The position numbers and the translations under genes are program-made. Source: Candidatus Bathyarchaeota archaeon (lineage in GTDB: Archaea > Thermoproteota > Bathyarchaeia > TCS64). Taken from it: a DNA stretch of 32,826 nucleotides. The DNA is taken from assembly GCA_016783455.1 (NCBI GenBank), contig JADHWN010000021.1:1-32826 (forward strand). Direction: 5' to 3'. The notes under the pieces were generated by a model that was not told where the DNA came from, searched no databases, and saw only the letters and a program-made list of their open reading frames with translations. How positions within the stretch are numbered: the stretch's first letter is position 1; the number at the start of each line of letters is the position of its first letter. This document shows positions 13,615-22,304 of this stretch, in pieces.

Positions 13615-15663
13615 ATGGCGAGTCTAATCCAATCTGAAGAGGCTTTCACTCGATTCATCGAGGAGTACAGGGACGAGAGGGAGGAGGTCAAGTACGAGCA
13701 GGCCCTCTCCGAGATGGCGGTGAGGGGGCTCAAGTCCCTCGTCATCGACTTCACCGACCTCTACGCCTTCGACGAGGACCTCGCCAGGGTGGTCCTCGAC
13801 AACCCGTTGGACCACCTCCCTCACTTCGACATCGCCGCGTTCTCCAAGCTCCGCATGCGAGACCCTATGTACGCCGACCAGATCCGCAGGATCCACGTAA
13901 GGTTCAGGGGGCTCCCCTTTGAGACGCCCCTCCGAAGGATCGGCGCGGAGCACATCGGCCGGCTCGTACTGGTTACAGGCATCATCGTCAGGGCCTCTGC
14001 CGTCCAACCCTTCATCACCAATGCCGCGTACAGGTGCACCTCCTGCGGGGAGATGATCCTCATGGAGCAGACGGACCAGTTCTTGAAGACGCCTGTCCAG
14101 TGTCCCTCCTGCAACAGCCGCCGGGGCTTCGAGCTCGTCCCCAAGGAGTCGGTCTTCATCGACTCCCAGAGGATCTCCATCCAGGAGCGCCCGGAGGAGC
14201 TCCCGGCGGGGCAGCTCCCCAGGTCGGTGAACGTGGAGCTCAAGGACGATGTCGTCGACGTAGCCCGGCCCGGCGACAGGATAAGCCTCACGGGGACCCT
14301 GGGGCTCCTGAGGAAGCAGGGGCGGGGGGGCACCCTCAGGGTCTTCGACCTCGCCCTCGAGGCCAACAGCGTCGGCGTGAGCGGCCGGGAGGCCGAGCTT
14401 CTGGAGATCACCGAGGAGGATATCGAGGAGATACGGGAGGTCGCAAAGGACCCCTGGGTCTTCCGCCGCATGCTCCAGTCCATCGCGCCCTCCCTCTACG
14501 GCCTCGACACGATCAAGGAGGCGGTGATGTACCTCCTCTTCAGCGGGGTCAGCAAGGAACTCCCAGACGTCAGGATAAGGGGGGACATCAACGTCCTCCT
14601 TGTCGGTGACCCGGGGACCGGGAAGAGCCAGCTTCTCGGGTACGCCGCCAAGACCGCCCCGCGGGGGCTCCTCACCACAGGTAGGGGCTCCACCGCCGCT
14701 GGGCTCACCGCCGCTGTCGTCAAGGAGGGTGGCACTGGGAACTTCGTCCTCGAGGCCGGTGCCCTCGTTCTGGCCGATAAGGGCATCTGCTGCATCGACG
14801 AGATGGACAAGATGAGGGACGAGGACCGGGGAGCTATCCACCCCGCTATGGAGCAGCAGGTCGTCTCCATCGCCAAGGGAGGCATCGTTGCAACCCTCAA
14901 CGCCAGGACGAGCATCCTAGCCGCGGCGAACCCGACCCTCGGGCGGTATAACCCGTACCAGACCATCGCCCAGAACATGAACCTCCCCGTCACCATCCTG
15001 AGCCGCTTCGACCTCATCTTCGTCCTCAGAGACCTCCCCGAACCCGAGAAGGACCTCAAGATGGCGGAGCACATACTGAACCTCCACAGGGCGGCTGGGA
15101 CCCCTGTGACGGCTCCCTTCAGCACCGAGTTCTTCAGGAAGTACGCCAGCTACGCTAAAACCATCGACCCGTTGATGACCGACGAGGTCTTCGAGAGCTT
15201 CAGGGACTTCTACGTCAAGATGCGGACCGCCTCCATCGAGGGAGGCGAGGCTTCAGCCATCAGCATCACCGCCAGGCAGCTGGAGTCCCTTGTGAGGCTC
15301 TCCGAGGCGAGGGCCCGTGTCCACCTACGTGAAGAGGTGACAAAGGAGGACGCTGAGGCCGTCATCGCACTGTATTCAAGGAGCCTTGAGCAGGTAGGCA
15401 TCGACATATCCACCGGAGAGATAGACATCGACATCCTCTACACGGGTAAGCCCAGGAGCCTCCAGATGCAGCTCCAGAAGGTACTCGGGGTCATCGGGGA
15501 GATGGAGAGGGTCTCCGGGACCGTCCAGGACGAGGACCTATTCACCGCCATGCTGGAGGACCACGGCGTCTCCAGGTCCGAGGCGGCGAGGCTCATCGGG
15601 GTCCTCATGAGGGACGGGACAATCTACTCGCCGAGGCCCGGCTACTACAAGAGGACCTCCTAG
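13615..15663 (+). CDS. mcm: Replicative DNA helicase MCM
   Basis: Hexameric 3'-5' helicase that unwinds DNA ahead of the replication fork. Order of parts: N-terminal domain with a zinc site CTSCGE and CPSCN (about residues 141-168), the AAA+ core with Walker A VGDPGTGKSQLLG (about 329), Walker B ICCIDEMDKM, sensor 1 ILAAANPTLGRYNP and arginine finger SRFDLIFVLRD, and a C-terminal winged helix ending RPGYYKRTS. At 682 residues it is a normal single archaeal MCM without intein. The start is ATG 13615; no start lies upstream nearby. It follows a GINS gene after an AT-rich gap and precedes an Lhr-type helicase gene by 48 nt, so a replication/repair block is implied. Confidence 0.97.
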   Translation: MASLIQSEEAFTRFIEEYRDEREEVKYEQALSEMAVRGLKSLVIDFTDLYAFDEDLARVVLDNPLDHLPHFDIAAFSKLRMRDPMYADQIRRIHVRFRGLPFETPLRRIGAEHIGRLVLVTGIIVRASAVQPFITNAAYRCTSCGEMILMEQTDQFLKTPVQCPSCNSRRGFELVPKESVFIDSQRISIQERPEELPAGQLPRSVNVELKDDVVDVARPGDRISLTGTLGLLRKQGRGGTLRVFDLALEANSVGVSGREAELLEITEEDIEEIREVAKDPWVFRRMLQSIAPSLYGLDTIKEAVMYLLFSGVSKELPDVRIRGDINVLLVGDPGTGKSQLLGYAAKTAPRGLLTTGRGSTAAGLTAAVVKEGGTGNFVLEAGALVLADKGICCIDEMDKMRDEDRGAIHPAMEQQVVSIAKGGIVATLNARTSILAAANPTLGRYNPYQTIAQNMNLPVTILSRFDLIFVLRDLPEPEKDLKMAEHILNLHRAAGTPVTAPFSTEFFRKYASYAKTIDPLMTDEVFESFRDFYVKMRTASIEGGEASAISITARQLESLVRLSEARARVHLREEVTKEDAEAVIALYSRSLEQVGIDISTGEIDIDILYTGKPRSLQMQLQKVLGVIGEMERVSGTVQDEDLFTAMLEDHGVSRSEAARLIGVLMRDGTIYSPRPGYYKRTS

Positions 15664-15711
15664 TCCCGCCCACCTTCCTCCACCCCCCACAGAGGGGTGG
15701 ACATTGTTTTT

Positions 15712-18612
15712 ATGGGGCGGGGACCCGTTATTTCCAGCTGGGTTAAGTTGACCGAGGAGAACGTTTTCTCAAACCTCTGCCGTCCGGTCAGGAGGCTCCT
15801 AGAGGGGAGAGGGTTCACTCAGCCCACGGAGCCCCAGAGGCAGCTTATGCCCTACATCCTGGAGGGGAAGAACGTCCTCCTCATCTCCCCGACGGCGACG
15901 GGGAAGACCGAGGCGGCGATGCTTCCCGTATTCCACAAGTTCCTCATGAGCGAGAGGAAGCCGGGGGTGAGCATCATCTACATCACCCCCCTGAGGGCCC
16001 TGAACAGGGACATCCTGGACAGGATGACCTACTGGTGCAGCAGCCTCGACATCAAGCTGGCGGTACGCCACGGGGACACCACGACCCGGGAGAGGAACAG
16101 GCAGAGGCAGGCGCCCCCGGACATGCTCATCACCACCCCGGAGACGCTTCAGGCGATCCTCTCGGGACGGGTGCTCAGGAGGTTCCTCAAGCCCCTCCGA
16201 TGGGTGATCATCGACGAGATCCACGAGCTGGCTGACAACAAGAGGGGGAGCCAGCTCAGCATCGCCTTGGAGCGGGTGAAGGAGCTGTCTGATGAGCCCC
16301 CCCAGCTCATCGGGCTAAGCGCAACCATAGGCAGCCCCGAGAAGGTGGCCCAGTTCCTCGTTGGGAGCGGGCGAGAGGTGGACATCGTCCAGGTCTCGAC
16401 CACCAGGAACACCACGTTAGACATCATCTACCCTGAGCCTGGGCCCGATGACTACGAGCTGGCCACCAAGCTCTTCACCCACCCGGAGGTGGCCTCGCGC
16501 CTCGAGGTGATGAGGAACCTCATCGAGGAGCACGAGACCACCCTCATCTTCACGAACACGCGGTCCACCTCCGAGATGCTGGCGAGCAGGTTCAAGGTCT
16601 GGGACCTCGACTTCCCTTTGAGCATTCACCACGGCTCCCTGGCCAAGACTAGTCGTATAGCCGCGGAGAGGGGGCTCAGGTCGGGGGACCTGAGGACCAT
16701 CGTTTGCACCTCTTCCCTGGAGCTGGGAATTGACATCGGGGCGATCGACCTAGTGATCCAGTACAACTCCCCGCGGCAGGTGACCAGGCTCCTGCAGAGG
16801 GTGGGGAGGAGCGGCCACAGCATCGGTGAGACGGCGAAGGGCATCATTATCGCGTTGAACAGTGACGACGCGTTGGAGTCCATGGTGATCTGCCGTCGTG
16901 CCCTTGAGGAGATCATGGAGCCCCTGGTCGTGCCCTCCCAGCCCTACGACGTCCTCGTCAACCAGATCGTCGCTGAGTTCATGTCAAGGCCCCGCATCTA
17001 CTTCCTTCAGGCCCAGACCCTGTTCAGCAGGGCCTACCCCTTCGAGAACCTCACCGAGGACGACATCAAGTTCGTCGCCAAGTACATGCACAACAGGTTC
17101 CCCCGCATGGCCTGGGTCTCCGAGGAGGACGAGGTCATCATCAGGCCCAGGGGGAACAGGAAGACCCTCTACCGCTACTTCTTCGACAACCTCTCCATGA
17201 TCCCCGACGAGAAGACATACCTCGTCATAGACGTCACAGACGAGTCGCCTGTGGGCATCCTCCAGGAGGCATTCGTCGCCGAGTACGCTAAGCCCGGGGT
17301 CAAGTTCGTCATCAGAGGCAGCCCCTGGAAGATACTGAACATCCACAACGACAAGATCTACGTCAGGGCGGAGAACGACCCCACGGGCGCCATCCCCAGC
17401 TGGGTAGGCGAGGAGATACCCGTCCCCATCGATGTCGCCTTGGAGGTGGGGAGGATCAAGGCCATGGTGGAGGAGTGTGTCACCGAGGGGCGTCCGCAGA
17501 GCGAGGTCATCTCGGAGCTCGCTGAGATCTATCCGGCTAGAGAGGCGACGATCAAGAGGGCTGTATCCGAGATCGTGGAGCACGTCGAGCTGGGCTATGC
17601 CGTGCCCACGGATAAGAGGATAGTCGTCGAGGACTGGGATGAGAACGTGATCATCCACGCCAGCCTAGGCACCCTGGTGAACAGGACCCTGGCTAGGGTG
17701 ATAGGTCACGTCATCTCGGAGGAGACAGGCTACCCCGTGGGGGTCCAGCAGGACACCTACAACGTGGTCGCTCAGACCGTCGGTGAGGTGGACTCAGCCT
17801 ACGTGGAAGCCCTCCTGAAGAAGCTCACCGAGTCAGACCTGGAGGCCCTCATGCGCGACGCCGTGACTAAGACGGGGCTCTTCAAGAGGCGCATCATTAA
17901 TGTCGCCCGTAAATCCGGGGCCCTCAGCAAGTTCGCAAACTTCAGCAACATCACCCTGGGGAGGCTGATGAAGAGCTTCGAGGGGACATGCATCTACGAG
18001 GAGGCGATGAAGGACACCCTGAGGCAGGACCTCGACATCGAGGGAACAATCGAGATCCTCAACAAGATCGCGAAGGGGGAGATAGAGGTCGTCCGGCTCA
18101 GGACGGGGGACGAGGTGAGCCCCCTGGCCAAGCTCGCCATAGAGGGCACCAGCATGAAGACCGACATCGTCCCAGCCGAGAAGATGACCCGGATAATCAT
18201 CGAGTCGGCGCGCGCCCGGCTCCTCAACGAGACGCGGACCTTAGCCTGCCTGGGGCGATTGGACCACGTGGAGACCCGCCGGGTCAAGGAACTCCCAGAG
18301 AAGATAGTCTGCCCGATATGCGGGTCCACAGAGCTCGGTGTCTACGACAGACCCATAGACGAGGTCAGCAATGAGCTCTCAAGGGAGAGGCTGGGGGTCC
18401 GGAGGGAGGGGGAGCGCTGGTGGGAACGGGGCAAGGACACCGCGAAGCTAGTCTCCATGTACGGGAGGAGGGGGGCCATAGTCGCCACGGCCCGGAGGGT
18501 TGACTTCACCGAGGCCTGGGACATCCTCGCCGAGACCGTCGGGGAGTCGGACGAGTTCTTCGGGAAGATCGTCGAGGCCGAGAGGGAGGCTCTGAAGAGG
18601 CGTTTCATCTGA
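15712..18612 (+). CDS. Lhr-type ATP-dependent helicase (aLhr2-like)
   Basis: Superfamily 2 helicase of the large-helicase-related group, thought to act on DNA or RNA:DNA hybrids in repair and RNA metabolism. Motifs: Q-like PTEPQRQ, motif I SPTATGKTEAA, motif Ia TPLRALNRDI, motif II DEIHEL, motif III GLSATIGS, and motif VI QRVGRSGHS. After the two RecA domains come the winged helix and the Lhr-specific domain. A late zinc-like pair CPICGSTELG lies near residue 865; I see no second clear Cys pair close by. About 966 residues. The start is uncertain: GTG 15697, ATG 15712 (GAGGGGTGG 11 nt upstream) and TTG 15748 are all in frame before the first conserved helix. Cotranscription with mcm is likely. 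Confidence 0.92.
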   Translation: MGRGPVISSWVKLTEENVFSNLCRPVRRLLEGRGFTQPTEPQRQLMPYILEGKNVLLISPTATGKTEAAMLPVFHKFLMSERKPGVSIIYITPLRALNRDILDRMTYWCSSLDIKLAVRHGDTTTRERNRQRQAPPDMLITTPETLQAILSGRVLRRFLKPLRWVIIDEIHELADNKRGSQLSIALERVKELSDEPPQLIGLSATIGSPEKVAQFLVGSGREVDIVQVSTTRNTTLDIIYPEPGPDDYELATKLFTHPEVASRLEVMRNLIEEHETTLIFTNTRSTSEMLASRFKVWDLDFPLSIHHGSLAKTSRIAAERGLRSGDLRTIVCTSSLELGIDIGAIDLVIQYNSPRQVTRLLQRVGRSGHSIGETAKGIIIALNSDDALESMVICRRALEEIMEPLVVPSQPYDVLVNQIVAEFMSRPRIYFLQAQTLFSRAYPFENLTEDDIKFVAKYMHNRFPRMAWVSEEDEVIIRPRGNRKTLYRYFFDNLSMIPDEKTYLVIDVTDESPVGILQEAFVAEYAKPGVKFVIRGSPWKILNIHNDKIYVRAENDPTGAIPSWVGEEIPVPIDVALEVGRIKAMVEECVTEGRPQSEVISELAEIYPAREATIKRAVSEIVEHVELGYAVPTDKRIVVEDWDENVIIHASLGTLVNRTLARVIGHVISEETGYPVGVQQDTYNVVAQTVGEVDSAYVEALLKKLTESDLEALMRDAVTKTGLFKRRIINVARKSGALSKFANFSNITLGRLMKSFEGTCIYEEAMKDTLRQDLDIEGTIEILNKIAKGEIEVVRLRTGDEVSPLAKLAIEGTSMKTDIVPAEKMTRIIIESARARLLNETRTLACLGRLDHVETRRVKELPEKIVCPICGSTELGVYDRPIDEVSNELSRERLGVRREGERWWERGKDTAKLVSMYGRRGAIVATARRVDFTEAWDILAETVGESDEFFGKIVEAEREALKRRFI

Positions 18613-18624
18613 TCCCGACGCATA

Positions 18625-18633
18625 CTATTTTAG
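18625..18633 (+). promoter_or_regulatory. TATA-like element before the AroM-like gene
   Basis: CTATTTTAG is centred 28 nt before the in-frame ATG 18657 and 19 nt before ATG 18648. The spacing supports 18657 as the start of a leaderless transcript. Confidence 0.35.
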
Positions 18634-18656
18634 AATAGACCGCCATTATGGTAACG

Positions 18657-19325
18657 ATGACCAAGATAGGGATGCTCACCATAGGGCAGACCCCAAGGGT
18701 TGATCTTCTGCCCGCGTTAATCGAGATCCTTGGCGATGAATACGAGATCGTTGAAGCTGGAGCCCTGGACGGCCTGAGCCTGGAGGACGTCAAAGGCATC
18801 GAGATCCTACCCGACGATTACGTCCTCGTCTCCCGGATGAGGGACGGAACCGAGGTGAAGATAACGAAGAGGTTCGTCATCCCCCGCGTCCAGGAGAAGA
18901 TAACTGAGCTGGAGGAGAAGAGCGTCAGGCTGACGGTCATCATGTGCACTGGGGCCTTCCCTCAGTATGAGTCAAAGGGCCTCGTGGTCACTCCCCAGGA
19001 GATCCTCAAGGGGGTCCTCAATGGCTCCCTGAAGAAGGGAAGGCTGGGGGTCGTCTACCCCACCGAGGAGCAGATGCCCGGGGCACAGTCAAACTTCGGA
19101 AGCACCGACGTCGAGACCTACGCGGATGCCACCTCCCCCTACGAGGGGAGCGAGGAGCTTGAGGCTCTAGCTGAGCGCCTATCAGCACAGAACCTAGATC
19201 TCATACTCCTCAACTGCTTTGGCTTCAGCTCTGACCTGAAAAAGTACATAGCAGAGAGGACAGGCGTACCCACCATACAATCCAACGCCGTCGTCGCCAG
19301 AGTGCTGAAAGAGCTGGCTATCTAG
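18657..19325 (+). CDS. AroM family protein
   Basis: A 222-residue protein of the AroM family, whose biochemical role is not settled; the name comes from an E. coli gene next to the shikimate kinase gene aroL. The N-terminus TKIGMLTIGQTPRVDLLPAL is the family's opening motif, and the later LNCFGFSSDLKKYIAERTGVP with a downstream IQSNAVVARVLKEL is also typical. The overall plan resembles Asp/Glu racemase-like folds with cysteines in GxxGG-like positions (IMCTGAF and LNCFGF). No shikimate genes lie nearby, so the context gives no pathway. It could begin at ATG 18648, three codons earlier. It is convergent with and overlaps the next gene by 8 nt. Confidence 0.88.
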   Translation: MTKIGMLTIGQTPRVDLLPALIEILGDEYEIVEAGALDGLSLEDVKGIEILPDDYVLVSRMRDGTEVKITKRFVIPRVQEKITELEEKSVRLTVIMCTGAFPQYESKGLVVTPQEILKGVLNGSLKKGRLGVVYPTEEQMPGAQSNFGSTDVETYADATSPYEGSEELEALAERLSAQNLDLILLNCFGFSSDLKKYIAERTGVPTIQSNAVVARVLKELAI

Positions 19326-19941
19326 GCCTGCGCCCCCGTCCCAGGTGTCGAGCGACCAAGTACACCTCGGCGCTCCCCTTCCTGCTGGCCAGGGGCTTCA
19401 CGACGTTCACCTTCCTGTACGCAGACTTCACGTCCTTAAGGTAGGCTTCGTACTCGGGACCCATGAAGACCTTCACCACGAACCAGCCGTCGCGTCTCAG
19501 GAGGTCCTGCGAGACCTTCAGCGCCATCCTAGCCAGGTCGATCTGGAGGAACTGGTCCACCTCCCAGGCCCCGGAGATGTTGGGAGACAGGTCGGAGAGG
19601 ACCACGTCGACCGAGCCAGGCAGCAGTTCCCTGATCTCATCCAAGGTCTCCTCGTCGAGGATGTCGCCAACGATGGTCTCCACGTTGTCGAGCTCCAGGT
19701 TCTCAATCGGGTTCTGGTCCACGCCGACAACGAGGCCGTCCTCCCCCACCGCCTCACTCGCGACCTGGAGCCAGCCCCCGGGGGCGGCGCCTATGTCCAG
19801 TACGTATCGGGCGCCTTTGAAGAGGTGGAACCTGTCGTCCAGCTGCTTGAGCTTGTAGGCCGCCCTGGAACGGTATCCCTCCTCTTTCGCCATCTTATGA
19901 TAGTGGTCGCTCTTCCGCTCAGTCCGCCACCTTCGAGACAT
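19318..19941 (-). CDS. rlmE: RrmJ/FtsJ-type rRNA 2'-O-methyltransferase
   Basis: SAM-dependent enzyme that methylates a ribose 2'-OH in 23S rRNA (U2552 in E. coli). The catalytic tetrad K-D-K-E is complete: Lys30 (RAAYKLKQLD), Asp117 (LSDLSPN), Lys157 (FVVKVF) and Glu192 (GSAEVYLVA). The SAM motif is VLDIGAAPGGWLQVA. The length is 207 residues, matching the core enzyme with no C-terminal TRAM domain. Its ATG starts directly after the trm1 stop codon with no gap, so both RNA methyltransferases are made from one mRNA. The position of the target in this organism is inferred from the family. Confidence 0.93.
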   Translation of the reverse strand: MSRRWRTERKSDHYHKMAKEEGYRSRAAYKLKQLDDRFHLFKGARYVLDIGAAPGGWLQVASEAVGEDGLVVGVDQNPIENLELDNVETIVGDILDEETLDEIRELLPGSVDVVLSDLSPNISGAWEVDQFLQIDLARMALKVSQDLLRRDGWFVVKVFMGPEYEAYLKDVKSAYRKVNVVKPLASRKGSAEVYLVARHLGRGRRPR

Positions 19942-21144
19942 TTAAGCACCTTCCCTCTCCTTCAGGTCCCTGAACGCGGCCGCTACGTCTGAGGCTGAGG
20001 CGTCCGTCTTTATCCCCCTGTTGTCTATATGGGACTCGGTGGCTCTAAACCCTTTCACCCTTAAGGCGTTCAGCGCCTCGGCGAGGTCAATGGAGGCTAT
20101 CCCCACCTCGGAACAGGCCCTGTCCACGTTGAAGAAGCCGACGGGCAGACCAACCTCGTCCCTCACTCTGGCGATGATCGACGTGAGCCTCCGATTCGAA
20201 CCCGCATAGGACCTCTCGGAGAGGCTGAGCATGTCATCGCAGAACGAGGCCTCCGCGAGCTCCCCCACCCACATGGGGCCAGCCGCCTTCATCTCTGAAC
20301 AGCAGACCTCGCATCCGATCTCGGTCAAGACGAACAGAGAGATAGTCCTCCTGTGTCCGCAGCCGAAGCAATGCAGGACGTAGCCCATCTTCCTCAGGCT
20401 CCCGTCGGCCTTCTTCTTGCCCCTCTCCATATGAGCGTAGACCCTGACGTAGTGATCGGCGGCGTAGCTGAAGACGGGCGTAGAGGCTACCTGATGCCTG
20501 GCGGCGGTCACTGCCAGGGCCCCCGCGACGAGCCGAATGGCCAGCTCGTGGCAGTACTCTGTCCTCAGGGAGCGCCCCCCGTACTTCCTCAGGCATGCCC
20601 TGGGGTTCACGCCGCAGAGGGGGGCCATGTCCGTGGCTGTCAGCCCTATCAGGCCGCCTCGCTTACAGGCCCTCACCGCCGTGTCTAGGTAGGGGGCCGG
20701 CGTGCCGTAGGGGTCAATGTCGATGTAGTCGAACCTGCTGAGGGGCCTGGCGTGGAGGGAGAGGAGGAGGTTCGCCTCCATGAGCCTGACGGCTACCCTG
20801 TCCGAGACGCCGTTGAGGGATACGTTCTCGGTCGCCAGCTGCACAGCCCTGAGGTTCATATCGCTGAGCACCACCTCTTCGACGCCTTCCACCTCCAGGG
20901 CCAGCCTGACACCCCTTATCCCGGTGCCGCACATGGGCTCGCAGGCGGAGACGCCCCTCCCCAGCCTCCCCTGGTGGACACCGAGGGCGAGTACGGCCGA
21001 GTCCCTGTTCAGCCTCATCCTGGAATTGTAGAAGACGGGGGCCAGGGAGCGGGCTCTGTCGATGTGCCCCGCAGTGGACTCGTCGAGTTCCGGCACTAGG
21101 AGGGAGGCGGCCCCCTCGTTCACCCGGATCTTAGGGTAACCCAT
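19942..21144 (-). CDS. trm1: tRNA (guanine26-N2)-dimethyltransferase Trm1
   Basis: Adds one or two methyl groups to N2 of G26 in tRNA. The SAM domain shows EPMCGTGIRGVRLALE and the catalytic-site motif FDYIDIDPYGTPAPYLD, the DPYG hallmark of Trm1. The C-terminal part has the zinc-binding pair CFGCGH and CEVCC. N-terminal EGAASLLVPELDES and FYNSRMRLNRDSAVLAL also fit. At 400 residues it is full length. It heads a two-gene operon with the rRNA methyltransferase. A minus-strand TATA box (CTTATATC, 21188-21195) is about 47 nt upstream. Confidence 0.95.
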   Translation of the reverse strand: MGYPKIRVNEGAASLLVPELDESTAGHIDRARSLAPVFYNSRMRLNRDSAVLALGVHQGRLGRGVSACEPMCGTGIRGVRLALEVEGVEEVVLSDMNLRAVQLATENVSLNGVSDRVAVRLMEANLLLSLHARPLSRFDYIDIDPYGTPAPYLDTAVRACKRGGLIGLTATDMAPLCGVNPRACLRKYGGRSLRTEYCHELAIRLVAGALAVTAARHQVASTPVFSYAADHYVRVYAHMERGKKKADGSLRKMGYVLHCFGCGHRRTISLFVLTEIGCEVCCSEMKAAGPMWVGELAEASFCDDMLSLSERSYAGSNRRLTSIIARVRDEVGLPVGFFNVDRACSEVGIASIDLAEALNALRVKGFRATESHIDNRGIKTDASASDVAAAFRDLKEREGA

Positions 21145-21187
21145 GTTCCTTCAACTGGCCCTTCCGCTGTTCCTTCGTAGAGGGATA

Positions 21188-21195
21188 GATATAAG
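21188..21195 (-). promoter_or_regulatory. TATA box for the trm1 operon
   Basis: On the minus strand CTTATATC lies about 47 nt upstream of the trm1 ATG, leaving a leader of around 20 nt. It belongs to the divergent gap shared with the zinc-ribbon gene. Confidence 0.4.
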
Positions 21196-21253
21196 AAATA
21201 GGGCGGACGATGGTTGATCTAAATCCCGAAGGGGGGGCCCTGCAAGCTTGAGC

Positions 21254-21261
21254 TATAAAAA
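21254..21261 (+). promoter_or_regulatory. Strong TATA box that fixes the next start
   Basis: TATAAAAA, a near-perfect archaeal box A, lies 26-33 nt before ATG 21287. It falls inside the longer reading frame that opens at TTG 21248, which shows that the longer start is not used. Confidence 0.65.
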
Positions 21262-21286
21262 GCGACCTGATTCTGCTGATCTTACC

Positions 21287-22297
21287 ATGGATCGTAGGGT
21301 CCAGCTCCTCCTCGGTAAGTTCCTGAGCGGGGAGATAAAGGTCCTCTCACCCACCCTGGACCGTGAAGCCGGCTACAGGTACACCTCCGTGGAACCCCTC
21401 CTGGACAGCCCGGAGGAGGCTCAGGGGTTCCTCGACAACCTCCAGGCTCACGGGTTCCTGGAGACGGAGACCTGCGGAGTCCTCATCAGCTGCGGGAACT
21501 GCGGCTCATGCAACGTGGAGCACGTCGCTCCCAAGGGGGGAAACAGCGGCTCATCGGAGACAGACGAGCTCCCCCTCCTAGGCGACTCCGGCTGGCGGTG
21601 CAAGAGCTGCAAGGCCACCTTCGGGGAGCATGAGCTCAAGGCCCACCTGGTCCCCTGCTACAGCTTCAGTGAGAAGAGCATCGCCGACGTCTCGGACTGG
21701 CTGGTCATCAAGCCCCTCAGGGACTTCCTCCATGAGCGGGGATACAGGACGGAGAGCCCAGGTTTCCTGATAGGTGAGTCTGAGGTCCGGCACCAGTTCG
21801 ACATCGTCGCCTACAGCGGCGGTGAGGATGAGGGGACCCTGGTCATGGACGCCGTCGTCTCCGTCGACCCAATAAGCGAGGACGACGTGAAGTCCCTCTT
21901 CGCCAAGGTATTCGACACGAACCCCCTGAAGTCAGTCATCGTGGCGTTCCCGGAACTCACGGACGACGCCCACAAGCTCGCTGAGCAATACAGGATCGGG
22001 GTGGTCGAGACGACCGAGGTGAAGGACATCTGGGTGAAGCTGAGGGAGGTGGTCCCGCCCGTGGACGAGGTCCGGTTTGAGCCCCTAGACGTAATGACCC
22101 TCCTCTCACTCCCCGACCACCTGAGGAAGACCGCCACCGTGACCGGCAGCCTGGGGAGGGCTACGGCCGACGAGATCTCGGAGAGGACTGAGAGGGCGAG
22201 GGCCGTGGAGAGCGGTTACCTCAACCAACTCGTAAGGATGGGGTACCTCAAGAAGGAGAGGGATGGGAGGAGGGTTCTCTTCTCGGTAATATCGTAG
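21287..22297 (+). CDS. Zinc-ribbon / nuclease-like-fold / winged-helix protein, partner of MinD-like ATPase
   Basis: Not a family I can name securely. With ATG 21287 it has 336 residues in four parts: an N-terminal helical region; a cysteine region with CGVLISCGNCGSCNV and WRCKSCKATFGEH plus a later Cys (about residues 60-130), likely binding zinc; a middle alpha/beta domain (DWLVIKPLRDFLHERGY, then RHQFDIVAY, LVMDAVVSV, SVIVAFPEL, VVETTEVKDI) that recalls PD-(D/E)xK or Mrr-like folds but lacks the catalytic ExK/QxK; and a C-terminal winged helix (TADEISERTERARAV, GYLKKERDGRRVLF). The zinc part resembles thaumarchaeal output domains of the TackOD1 sort, a guess. It is cotranscribed with the MinD-like gene 7 nt downstream, so it probably serves as its adaptor or signalling partner. 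Confidence 0.75.
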   Translation: MDRRVQLLLGKFLSGEIKVLSPTLDREAGYRYTSVEPLLDSPEEAQGFLDNLQAHGFLETETCGVLISCGNCGSCNVEHVAPKGGNSGSSETDELPLLGDSGWRCKSCKATFGEHELKAHLVPCYSFSEKSIADVSDWLVIKPLRDFLHERGYRTESPGFLIGESEVRHQFDIVAYSGGEDEGTLVMDAVVSVDPISEDDVKSLFAKVFDTNPLKSVIVAFPELTDDAHKLAEQYRIGVVETTEVKDIWVKLREVVPPVDEVRFEPLDVMTLLSLPDHLRKTATVTGSLGRATADEISERTERARAVESGYLNQLVRMGYLKKERDGRRVLFSVIS

Positions 22298-22304
22298 GTG
22301 ATGT

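Noticed and set aside
13624-14841. 405-residue frame on the minus strand inside mcm
   Set aside because: It is opposite to a complete MCM gene and its composition (Leu/Gly/Glu/Val-rich, low complexity) is that of a complement shadow.
21248-21286. TTG 21248 as start of the zinc-ribbon gene
   Set aside because: A near-perfect TATA box lies inside this stretch, 26-33 nt before ATG 21287, so the longer protein would not be transcribed from it.
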